NCBI RefSeq assembly: GCF_023277115.1
Contig: NZ_JALQCS010000001.1
Location: forward strand, 1,606,001 to 1,670,000
Origin: Acidithiobacillus acidisediminis
GTDB taxonomy: Bacteria > Pseudomonadota > Gammaproteobacteria > Acidithiobacillales > Acidithiobacillaceae
Length of the DNA: 64,000 bases
Direction of reading: 5' to 3'
Shown here: piece after piece, positions 7,994 to 15,842 of the stretch
How positions within the stretch are numbered: position 1 is the stretch's first letter
Layout: each line of letters opens with the position of its first letter
The notes under the pieces: model-generated
Seen by the model: the letters and a program-made list of their open reading frames with translations, nothing else
Database searches by the model: none
Told to the model about the DNA's origin: nothing
Program-made: the position numbers and the translations under genes

Positions 7994-8458
7994 TCAGGCC
8001 CCCACGGGCGGTACATCGTCGAGGGTCAGCGGGACATAACGACCCGCCGCCATGGCATCACAGGCCGCCTGGATGCAGACCGTCGAGGCCAGGTTGTAGG
8101 CCTCTACCCAGGACTCTGCCATTTCCGCGGTCCAGGCGGATCCCAGAAAATGCTTTAGGGTGAGCAATAGACTCTTCCCGACGATTGGATAATGCTCCGG
8201 GCGGGTGTCATATTGGATGTGCCCCACGCCCAATTCCTTCAGATAGGGCACCAACATGTCGGTGTTGTCGATGTTGGAGGCAATGAGGATCACCGAGTTG
8301 AACAGCCGTACCCGCTGCTCGGTCATGTCGCCGGGGAACATCTTGCGCACTTCGGGATAGTGCTGGAACATCGTTTCATAGAAATGGGCGGCGACCTGCA
8401 CGCCCAAGTCCTGCACCGCCTTACCGCTGTTTTTGATCAAATCGATGTTGATGCTCAT
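7994..8458 (-). CDS. Single-domain flavohemoglobin-type globin
   Basis: A 154-residue globin of the flavohemoglobin/Vitreoscilla (M) lineage. Features seen: HFYETMFQHYPEVRKMFPG in the B-C helices, with the family tyrosine near residue 27, the proximal histidine region TRPEHYPIVGKSLLLTL (H89), and GSAWTAEMAESWVEAYN in the H helix. It lacks the reductase half of Hmp, but a ferredoxin-reductase gene follows at once. Globins of this type bind oxygen and nitric oxide, and with a reductase they oxidise NO to nitrate. It is the first gene of the leftward operon, and a Dnr/FNR-type inverted repeat lies about 65 bases before the start codon. Confidence 0.92.
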   Translation of the reverse strand: MSINIDLIKNSGKAVQDLGVQVAAHFYETMFQHYPEVRKMFPGDMTEQRVRLFNSVILIASNIDNTDMLVPYLKELGVGHIQYDTRPEHYPIVGKSLLLTLKHFLGSAWTAEMAESWVEAYNLASTVCIQAACDAMAAGRYVPLTLDDVPPVGA

Positions 8459-8520
8459 CTGCTACTCCTTGGCTGAAAGAGACTTCCAGAGCACGGTAGC
8501 ATCAGCAGATGAGCGATTCC

Positions 8521-8534
8521 TTGATTTCGGTCAA
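8521..8534 (-). promoter_or_regulatory. Dnr/FNR-type operator upstream of the globin operon
   Basis: The sequence TTGATTTCGGTCAA matches the TTGAT-N4-ATCAA consensus of the FNR/Dnr/NNR family in nine of ten defined positions. It is centred about 70 bases before the globin start codon, a spacing that would place it near -41.5 of a transcript with a short leader. It lies between the 3' end of the uracil-DNA-glycosylase-like gene and the globin gene. A DNR-like regulator is encoded at 18556-19248. Function is inferred from the match and position only. Confidence 0.6.
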
Positions 8535-8540
8535 GAAAAC

Positions 8541-9152
8541 TCAGCCCAGAATCTCGGCGATCCGATTCTTCAGGGCCGGGAGGACGTCGTCGCTGAACCA
8601 GGGGTTACGGCGCAGCCAGAGGGTGTTGCGCGGACTGGGATGGGGCAGAGGGATCAGGGCGGGCCCATAGTGTCGCCAATCGCGCACCAGCGCTTGCAGG
8701 GAGCCTCGGCTCTCGGGCAAATGATAGCGGCGCGCATACTGGCCAATAACCAGGGTCAATTCTACCTGTTGCAGATGAGCGAGGAGGGGTGTGCGCCAGC
8801 GCGGTGCACACTCTGGGCGTGGCGGAAGATCGCCAGCGCGCGCCTTGCCGGGATAGCAGAATCCCATGGGTACCAAGGCAAAGAACTGGGGATCGTAAAA
8901 TTGGCTGCGACTGACCCCGAGCCAATCACGCAGGCGATCACCGCTGGGATCGTCAAAGGGTAAGCCACTGGCCTGGGCGCGCCGCCCCGGCGCCTGGGCG
9001 GCGATGAGGATTCGGGCGCGAGGGTGGATCTGCAGGACCGGGCGTGGTTCCTGGGGCAGATGCTCTGCACAGAGCCGGCAGTGCTGCAGTTCTGCCAGCA
9101 AGGGTTCCAGATCGGTTTCAGGTCCCTTGGGACACATGGGCTTCCAGTCCAA
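8541..9152 (-). CDS. Uracil-DNA-glycosylase-superfamily protein
   Basis: A 203-residue protein of the UDG superfamily (PF03167 type). Motif A is seen as AQAPGRRAQASGLPFDDPSG with a following DRLRDWLG, and motif B as LPHPSPRNTLWLRRNPWF. The C-rich segment LQHCRLCAEHLP near the N-terminus is shared with proteobacterial 'UDG-family' proteins annotated from genome projects. True uracil excision is not proven for this group; a DNA or nucleotide repair role is likely. ATG codons at 9152 and 9137 are both possible; the gene overlaps the 3' end of the LysR gene by up to 35 bases, pointing to co-transcription. Confidence 0.82.
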   Translation of the reverse strand: MDWKPMCPKGPETDLEPLLAELQHCRLCAEHLPQEPRPVLQIHPRARILIAAQAPGRRAQASGLPFDDPSGDRLRDWLGVSRSQFYDPQFFALVPMGFCYPGKARAGDLPPRPECAPRWRTPLLAHLQQVELTLVIGQYARRYHLPESRGSLQALVRDWRHYGPALIPLPHPSPRNTLWLRRNPWFSDDVLPALKNRIAEILG

Positions 9153-10047
9153 TCTGTTGTAGAAAGGCGTTCAGGGTATGGGAGCGGTAGGGGGCTTCGG
9201 GAACGGCGAGGTGGAGGGTCCAATGAATGCCTTGAGGAGCCGGGAGGCGTCGGGTGCAGAGCGCCCAATCGGGGCGATAGCGCAGCGCGGTGCTGGTAAT
9301 GAAGCCGATGCCCAGACCAGCTGCCACCGCATTCCCCATGGCCTCGACGCCATTGACTTCGATGCGGATGGGCACGTCCAGGCCCTGGCGGGTGAACTCC
9401 TGCAGTACTCGCGCGCGCACGCCTGAATGGTCTTCCCGCCAGACCATGGGAAAGGCCAGCAGGTCTGCCAGGCCAATGGTCTCCCGGTTGGCCAAGGCAT
9501 GATCCTGGGGAAAGATGGTGAGAATCTCATCTTGCAGCCACGGGTGCCGCTGATAATAGCGGGGTAGGGGGATGTCCTCGCTCCCCTCCTCGATGAAGAG
9601 CAGGTCCCAATCCCCCAGCGCATATTGGGTCCAGTCACTGATGCCGCCTTTCAGGATGATTTCGATATCGGGATAGCGACGACGAAACTCGACCAGGTGG
9701 GAGGGTAAAAAATAATTGGCGATGGTGTTGGTGGCGGCAATCTTCAGCACCCCCTCCTGCAGGTGCGAGCGCCGGTACAACCGATCGGACACCTCGTTCT
9801 TGAGTTCCTGCAAACGCCGCGCGGGGGCTAGATACGCCTCACCCGCAGCGGTCAGGCGCACACCGCGACCATGGGGCAGATAGAGCACCTCACCGACGAT
9901 GTCGTTCAGCCGCTGCAAGCGCTCGCTGATGGCGGGCTGGCTGCGATGCAGGCGTTTGGCAGCTGCGCTGACGCTGCCGGTTTCGGCGACGGCCCAAAAG
10001 GTTTCCAGGAGTTCCAGGGAGGGGGTAGAGAGCGGCATGGCGGACAT
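9118..10047 (-). CDS. LysR-family transcriptional regulator
   Basis: The N-terminal winged helix (LELLETFWAVAETGSVSAAA, then KRLHRSQPAISERLQRL) and a periplasmic-binding-protein-like effector domain (about residues 90-295) identify a LysR regulator of normal length (about 309 residues). The frame is open upstream, but the extra 69 codons run into the efflux outer-membrane gene in another frame and look unlike protein; ATG 10047 or 10038 is the sensible start. The effector domain most resembles CysB/MetR-like or YwbI-like groups only in general form. LysR genes usually act on an adjacent divergent gene, but here neighbours on both sides run the same way, so the target is unknown. Confidence 0.88.
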   Translation of the reverse strand: MSAMPLSTPSLELLETFWAVAETGSVSAAAKRLHRSQPAISERLQRLNDIVGEVLYLPHGRGVRLTAAGEAYLAPARRLQELKNEVSDRLYRRSHLQEGVLKIAATNTIANYFLPSHLVEFRRRYPDIEIILKGGISDWTQYALGDWDLLFIEEGSEDIPLPRYYQRHPWLQDEILTIFPQDHALANRETIGLADLLAFPMVWREDHSGVRARVLQEFTRQGLDVPIRIEVNGVEAMGNAVAAGLGIGFITSTALRYRPDWALCTRRLPAPQGIHWTLHLAVPEAPYRSHTLNAFLQQIGLEAHVSQGT

Positions 10048-10069
10048 CTTATCAGATGCCTGGGGCTTG

Positions 10070-11536
10070 TCAGGTGCCCATGGCCTGGTAGAGGGCGACG
10101 GTATCGCTGAGGCGTTGCGCTTGGGCTGCCAGCAATCCGAGTCGTGTTTGCTGTGCCTGTTGCTGGGCGACGAGGACTTGCAGATAGCTGGCTGCGCCCA
10201 GTTGATATTGCCGCTCGACCGAATGCAGCGAACCCTGGGCAGCCCGATCCGCAACGGCCAGGGCGGCCAGGGTCTGGGCGTCGTTATCCATCGCGCGCAG
10301 GCTGTCGGCGACGTTGCGCAGGGCCTCCAGCACGACGTTTTGGTAGTTTGCGGCGGCAGCGTCGAAAGCAGCTAGGGCGGCACGCTTTTCCGCCGCCAGC
10401 CCGGGACGGAACAGCGGTTGGGTGAGCTGTCCGAGCAGGCTCCAAACTGCGGAGCCTGGCCCGAAGAGGGCAGCGCTGCTGAGGGCCTGACTGCTCAGAT
10501 TCGCGCTGAGGTTGATCTGGGGATAGAACTTGGCCACGGCCACGCCGTAGTCGGCATTGGCCGCATGCAACAAGGCTTCCGACGCCTGGATGTCCGGACG
10601 GTGGCGCACCAGCTCGGAGGGCACGACCAGCGGAAGCGCCTTGGGCAGGGTGAAATCCGTCAGGGTGAAGGCGGGAATGCCGCCCGCACCCGGCGCGCGG
10701 CCAGCCAGCGCGGCAAGCAGATGCTCGCTCTGCTGCATCTGCTGGCGCAGGGTGGGCAGGCTGGCGCGCGTCTGCTCGGCCTGGGTGGTCAGGGACAGCA
10801 CTTCGTCCGGTGAGGCCTGGCCGAGATGCACGCGGCCCTGGGCGAGTTCAATCTGTTCTTCCTGCGCCCGCAGTATGGCGCTGGTGGCCTTGATCTGCGC
10901 AGCCAGCCGGGCGCGCGTAATGGCGGTGCCGGCGATGTTGCCTGCCAGACTCAAGCGCGCGGCTTCCAGTTCAAAGCGCTGATAGTCGGCCTTAGCGGCA
11001 AGGGCCTCCAGAGCCCGACGGTTGCCGCCGGCAAGGTCAAGATTGTAGCGGACGCCAACACCGGCATTCAGCAAGTTGAAGGTGCGTGCCCCCGTGCTTT
11101 GCCCGAGGGCAATGGGATTGAAGCGTTGACGTTCGGCACTCAGCCCGGCGTCCACTTGTGGATACAGTGTCGATCCAGACTGAGCGGCATACAGCTCCTG
11201 CGCTTGGCGCAAGGTGGCGCGGGCGGCGGCGAGGGAGGGGCTGCCCTGCAGCGCCTCGTCGATGAAGTGGTCGAGGGCGGGGGATTGAAAGCTGCGCCAC
11301 CACTGGGCATCAACTACCATGCCAGGGTCGAGGCGCTGGGCCGATCCCAGGTTGGTGGCCGCAGAAGCCGTCTGATGCGGAAGCGGAGCAGCGGTGTAGG
11401 CGGCAACCTTGGGGGGTGCCGGACGCTGGAAATCTGGCCCGGCGGCGCAACCAGCGAGCCCCATGGCGAGGGCCAACAGGACGACGGTTCGCAAAGGCCG
11501 TGGCCGGGGGTTCTGCTTCAAATCTTTACTTTCCAT
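10070..11536 (-). CDS. NodT/TolC-type outer-membrane efflux lipoprotein
   Basis: A 488-residue RND/ABC-type outer-membrane factor. The N-terminus has a lipoprotein signal (VVLLALAMGLAGC) with acylated Cys at about residue 30, then GPDFQRPAPPKVAAY, the classic opening of NodT-family factors. Two repeats of the OEP domain follow, with long alpha-helical coiled coils (about 90-260 and 290-480). The protein forms the exit channel through the periplasm and outer membrane. It lies downstream of the ABC ATPase, permease and membrane-fusion genes and separated from them by a degenerate DUF1971 gene, so it probably serves that pump. Base composition is closer to the chromosome than that of the pump genes. 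Confidence 0.9.
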   Translation of the reverse strand: MESKDLKQNPRPRPLRTVVLLALAMGLAGCAAGPDFQRPAPPKVAAYTAAPLPHQTASAATNLGSAQRLDPGMVVDAQWWRSFQSPALDHFIDEALQGSPSLAAARATLRQAQELYAAQSGSTLYPQVDAGLSAERQRFNPIALGQSTGARTFNLLNAGVGVRYNLDLAGGNRRALEALAAKADYQRFELEAARLSLAGNIAGTAITRARLAAQIKATSAILRAQEEQIELAQGRVHLGQASPDEVLSLTTQAEQTRASLPTLRQQMQQSEHLLAALAGRAPGAGGIPAFTLTDFTLPKALPLVVPSELVRHRPDIQASEALLHAANADYGVAVAKFYPQINLSANLSSQALSSAALFGPGSAVWSLLGQLTQPLFRPGLAAEKRAALAAFDAAAANYQNVVLEALRNVADSLRAMDNDAQTLAALAVADRAAQGSLHSVERQYQLGAASYLQVLVAQQQAQQTRLGLLAAQAQRLSDTVALYQAMGT

Positions 11537-11548
11537 GATGGTGTTCCT

Positions 11549-11686
11549 TCAGGCGTGGGGGTCGCCCGCTTGCGGTGCGGCGGCGTGGAATTCGACGTAA
11601 AACCGCACCGGCCCGGGCGGGATGCTCGCTTCGGTGAACTCGGGGGTGCGCCGGTAGGGGCGCACATCGGCAGGCAGCTGTTTCAT
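11549..11686 (-). pseudogene. DUF1971-family protein with internal deletion (45 aa)
   Basis: This short frame has a strong Shine-Dalgarno (GAGGAG, about 8 bases before ATG) 22 bases after the ABC ATPase stop. The product begins MKQLPADVRPYRRTPEFTEA, which is how DUF1971 (TehB/YeaR-like cupin) proteins begin. It then jumps after SIPPG straight to PVRFYVEFHAAA, which is how they end. About 40-50 central residues of the cupin are missing while the frame is kept. I infer an in-frame internal deletion, perhaps across a repeated Pro-Gly-coding stretch. It may still be translated but cannot form the cupin barrel. Confidence 0.65.
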
Positions 11687-11708
11687 CGCGGGATCTCCTC
11701 GGTGTCCA

Positions 11709-12421
<713 letters not shown>

Positions 12422-12425
<4 letters not shown>

Positions 12426-13624
12426 CCTCCGATGGCTTCGGCCGGATCGACCTTGAGCGCCATGCGTATGGCGATGACGCTGGCCGCGGCGCAGATGCCC
12501 ATGACAGCGAAGAAGCCTGCGACCGAGTCTTGCGGCATCAACAGCACGTACTTGGGAAAGACCGGCGCGGCGAAGGTCGCGGTGATCTTGCCGACGGCAA
12601 AGCCGATCAGGCCCAGCGCCAGCGCCTGCTGCATGATCATGGACGCGATGGTGCGGTTGCGCGTGCCGATGAGCTTGAGCACGGCGATCTCACGGATCTT
12701 GTCCATGGTCAGGGAGTAGATGATGAAGGCGACGATGGAGGCGCTGACCACGGCCAGAATGACCAGGAACATGCCGATCTGCTTCGATGACGTGGCGATC
12801 AGCTTGGCGATCAGGATGTTCTCCATCTGCGCGCGGGTGTAGACGGTCAGGCGCTTCCAGCGCCGGATCGGCTCCGCCACCTCGTCCTGGGTGTAGCCGG
12901 GGGCGACGCGCACCAGAATGGCGTTGACGTAGTTGTTGGTCGTCTGCGAGGCGATGATGGCGTCGAGCAGACCCGGCACGCCGGGGCGGTTGAGCGTGGG
13001 GCTGGCCTCGGTGCGGCGGCGCTGCATCAGGATGGCGTCGTTGTTCTTGAGGAACTGCGCTTCCTGCGCGTCCTTCAGGGGGATGAACACCATCGGGTCG
13101 CCGCTGGACGACACCATGCGCCGCGTCAACCCGACCACGGTGTACTGGTTGCGGCGAATCTTGATCACGTCGCCGAGTTTGAAGCCGGTGGCGATGTCGG
13201 CCACCGCCTCGTAGTGGCCGCGGGTGATCTGACGGCCGGCGACCAGATACGGCGGCCAGCCCGGAACACCCGGCTCGCCCGCCATGATGCCGACCACCAT
13301 GGCCCGCACATCGTGATCGCCTTGGCCGACCTGCATGGTCAGGTAGGTGATGTTGGCCGCCGCCGCCACGCCGGGCATGGCGCGGATGCCGCGCCACAGG
13401 TCGTCGTACACGCTGGACGACTCGGCGTAAGGCCCCAGGGTGTCTTTCTGCACCACCCAGAGATCGGCGCCACTGTTGTTCAGCACGGCCTCTCCGTCGG
13501 CCACCATGCCGCGGTACACCCCGGCCATGGTCAGGGTCACGCCGATGAGCAGGCCCAGTCCAATGCCGGTGAAGACGAACTTGCCCCAGGCATGCAGGAT
13601 GTCGCGCCCGGCCAGGCTGATCAT
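12422..13624 (-). CDS. FtsX/DevC-type ABC transporter permease
   Basis: A 400-residue permease with the MacB/DevC layout. There is one N-terminal helix (about 15-40), a large periplasmic domain (about 45-280), then three C-terminal helices (about 285-310, 335-355 and 370-390). The last two carry the FtsX core (MDKIREIAVLKLIGTRNRTI) and the protein ends with KVDPAEAIGG, a typical FtsX-family ending. It pairs with the ATPase downstream and the membrane-fusion protein upstream, overlapping each by 4 bases. With the TolC-type factor it would form a tripartite export pump like DevBCA or MacAB. The substrate is unknown. Confidence 0.9.
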
Positions 13625-14772
13625 GGCGAGACTCCGGGAATGCGCTCGACGATGTGGATGGCGCTGCCGCGGTGCAGGGTTTTTTCGCTGTACACGACGA
13701 CGCGGTCGCCGTCCTTGAGCCCCTGGCGCACCTGCACCCAGCCGTTGAGGTCGGAGCGCCCCAGCGTCACCGGCGTGAAGGCGAGCTTGTTGCCGTCGAG
13801 CGTCCAGACACCGCGCTGGCCGTTCACCTCATGGATCGCCGCATTGGGAATGACCGGGGCGGCGGACAGTTCGGGCAGTTGCACCGTGACCTCGGCCAGT
13901 TCCCTCAGGGGCGGCAGCGGCGCCGGGATGCGGTCGAACACGATCCTGGCCACGGTCTCCTCGGTCACTGCGTCGGCCAGCGGATCGACCCGCAACACCC
14001 GACCTTGCAGCGGCTGGCCCTGGCGCGAGCGCAGCACGATCTGCACCGGCAGCCCGGCGGCCAGGCCGGTAGCGGTGATCTGGTCGAAGCGGGTGTCGAT
14101 CCACAGGCTGTGCGGGTCGATCAGTTGCACCACGGCCTGACCCGCAACCACAGTAGTGCCGGGGTCGGCATCGCGCGCCGCCACCAGTCCGCCCACCGGC
14201 GCGACCAGCCGCAGATTGGCCCGCTGTGCCTGCAGACCTTGCAGATCGGCGCGCTGGCGCGCCAAGTCCTCGCGCGCCGCGGCCAGCGTGGCTTCGGCCA
14301 CCGCCTGATCCTGCCGCTTGGTGGCCACGGTTTCCTCGCTGGTGCTGCGCAGAGCCATGAGTTGTTCGTAGCGCTGCGCCTGGGTCTGCGCGTAGGCGCG
14401 TTTGGCTTCGGCCTGACGCACGCTTGCCGTACCGGCCTGGATGGCGGCCTGCTGCGCGGCAATGCGCTGGTCGAGGTCCACCGGGTCCATCTCGCCGATG
14501 ACCTGCCCGGCCTTCACCGTGTCGCCCACATGCACGTCGAGCCGCTTGAGCCGACCTGCCGCTGTGGGCCCGATCTGAAAGGTGTAGCGCGCCTGCACCG
14601 TGCCGATGCCGAACAGCGAAGGCGCCAGCGCGCGCTTTTGCACCTCGGCCACGGTGACCGCCACTGGCGCCAGCGGCCCCGAGCGCAGCGCCACATAAGC
14701 AAGCAGCAAGGCCAGCGGCACGATGACCGCAACCAGCGCCAGGGTGCGGCGCTGCATGGCAGGAAATTTCAT
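13621..14772 (-). CDS. HlyD/MacA/DevB-type membrane-fusion protein
   Basis: A 383-residue periplasmic adaptor with one N-terminal anchor helix (about 10-30). The lipoyl-like half-motif VQARYTFQIGPTAAGRLKRL leads into GDTVKAGQVIGEMDPVDL, then a long alpha-hairpin (about 110-200) and the beta-barrel and C-terminal domains. It links the FtsX-type permease to an outer-membrane factor. The start overlaps the TetR stop by 4 bases and its own end overlaps the permease start by 4 bases, so the regulator and pump are one transcriptional and translational unit. Unlike HlyD of type I secretion it has no long C-terminal coil. Confidence 0.9.
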   Translation of the reverse strand: MKFPAMQRRTLALVAVIVPLALLLAYVALRSGPLAPVAVTVAEVQKRALAPSLFGIGTVQARYTFQIGPTAAGRLKRLDVHVGDTVKAGQVIGEMDPVDLDQRIAAQQAAIQAGTASVRQAEAKRAYAQTQAQRYEQLMALRSTSEETVATKRQDQAVAEATLAAAREDLARQRADLQGLQAQRANLRLVAPVGGLVAARDADPGTTVVAGQAVVQLIDPHSLWIDTRFDQITATGLAAGLPVQIVLRSRQGQPLQGRVLRVDPLADAVTEETVARIVFDRIPAPLPPLRELAEVTVQLPELSAAPVIPNAAIHEVNGQRGVWTLDGNKLAFTPVTLGRSDLNGWVQVRQGLKDGDRVVVYSEKTLHRGSAIHIVERIPGVSP

Positions 14773-15377
14773 GGTTTTCTCCCGATGCCGCGCCGATACA
14801 GGGCAAACACCCCCAGCGCCTGTTGCTGCATGAACTTGACGTCACCCGCCAGCAAGGACTGCATTACCAAGCCCTGGATACTGCCGATGAAAGACACCGT
14901 CGCCGCCTCTATATCTAGCCCTGCGGCCAGTTCCCCTTGTGCCTTGCCCGCCTCGAGCAGTTGGCGCAGCCGCTCGCCATAGCGGCGGAGTAGGGTCTGG
15001 GCCATCTTCTTGGGCAGGGAGTCGTTCTGGTTCTGCAATTCGCCAAACAACATCCGCGGCACCCCAGGGTGCTCGCTGACGAAATGGATATGGGTCATGA
15101 AGGTAGCCTCCAGTGCCGCCAGGGGGGAGGGGGCTGCAGCCGCCGCCTGATCCACGCGTGCCAGCAGGTGTTCCGCCACCCACTCCATTACGGCCTCCAG
15201 GATCGATTCCTTGCTCGGGAAGTGTTTGAACAGAGCACCTTGGGTCACACCCATGTGCTTGGCGATGGCCGCCGTGGTGATTTCCTTGGGATTCTGTGTC
15301 GCAGCGAGCTCGACGACGGCCTGAACTGTCTCGGCCCGGCGCTCGTCCGCCGGTAGGTGCTTGGGGTGCATAGGCAT
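14769..15377 (-). CDS. TetR-family repressor of the efflux operon
   Basis: A 202-residue TetR regulator. The N-terminal helix-turn-helix is clear (EITTAAIAKHMGVTQGALFK followed by HFPSKESILEAV), and the rest is the all-helical ligand and dimer domain. It is the first gene of the ABC pump operon and overlaps the fusion-protein gene by 4 bases, so autoregulation of the whole operon is likely. A repeated CCGATTA element just upstream of the start codon is a candidate operator. The inducing ligand is unknown. Confidence 0.9.
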   Translation of the reverse strand: MPMHPKHLPADERRAETVQAVVELAATQNPKEITTAAIAKHMGVTQGALFKHFPSKESILEAVMEWVAEHLLARVDQAAAAAPSPLAALEATFMTHIHFVSEHPGVPRMLFGELQNQNDSLPKKMAQTLLRRYGERLRQLLEAGKAQGELAAGLDIEAATVSFIGSIQGLVMQSLLAGDVKFMQQQALGVFALYRRGIGRKP

Positions 15378-15383
15378 AGTGAC

Positions 15384-15406
15384 CCGATTAAGTGAGTATC
15401 CGATTA
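15384..15406. promoter_or_regulatory. Repeated CCGATTA element, candidate TetR operator
   Basis: CCGATTA occurs at 15384-15390 and again at 15400-15406, 16 bases apart, immediately before the TetR gene. TetR proteins normally bind inverted repeats, and only partial dyad symmetry is visible here, so the assignment rests on position and repetition. Confidence 0.3.
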
Positions 15407-15499
15407 CTATCGTATCTGACGCTCAACATCTGTCAAGGGGTGGTCTGGAAGGCGATCTCTCGCGTTTTGTTTAAGAAGCGGTGCTTTGGCGCTTCGGAC

Positions 15500-15571
15500 A
15501 TGGACAGTGACGAGCTCCAAGCAGCCATAGAGGCCGAAGTGATGGCGGAACGTCGCTCAACATGCGAGTGA
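15500..15571 (+). pseudogene. 3' remnant of an antitoxin gene
   Basis: A short frame, MDSDELQAAIEAEVMAERRS plus three residues, ends 10 bases inside the PIN-toxin start, the overlap expected for an antitoxin-toxin pair. Acidic helical tails of this kind are common at antitoxin C-termini. No DNA-binding domain is found upstream in frame, so only the end of the gene seems to survive. Confidence is limited by its length. Confidence 0.35.
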
Positions 15572-15762
15572 TCCTGGATACGAATATTTTCTTATCTGCT
15601 ACCCTAGTGCGTGGGAGCGTGCCAGACAAACTGTATGAATCGTGGAGAAAAGGACGTTACCTTCTGATTTTCTCCGAGCAGCAGATTGACAAGATCAAGG
15701 CCGTCCTCCGTCGTCCGTTTTTTCGCGATCGGGTTCTGTCACGCTATCCACCTTACCGATAG
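15562..15762 (+). pseudogene. Truncated PIN-domain toxin
   Basis: The 66 residues begin MRVILDTNIFLSATLVRGSV with the first catalytic Asp of a PIN ribonuclease (DTN), then LYESWRKGRYLLIFSEQQID with the second conserved acidic region, and stop after RDRVLSRYPPYR. Full-length proteins of this PIN group are about 130-140 residues, so roughly half, including the later acidic residues, is missing. It is the remains of a toxin-antitoxin locus between two efflux operons. Confidence 0.7.
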
Positions 15763-15842
15763 CTTGTATCCAGATAACCAATTTGTCCCGATAGCTTCGT
15801 CGCTGCTAGTCTGCGCTACGTTTTCCTAATAGTCGGATAAGG

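Noticed and set aside
10048-10254. 69-codon N-terminal extension of the LysR frame
   Set aside because: It overlaps the outer-membrane-factor gene in another frame, and LysR proteins start right before the helix-turn-helix.
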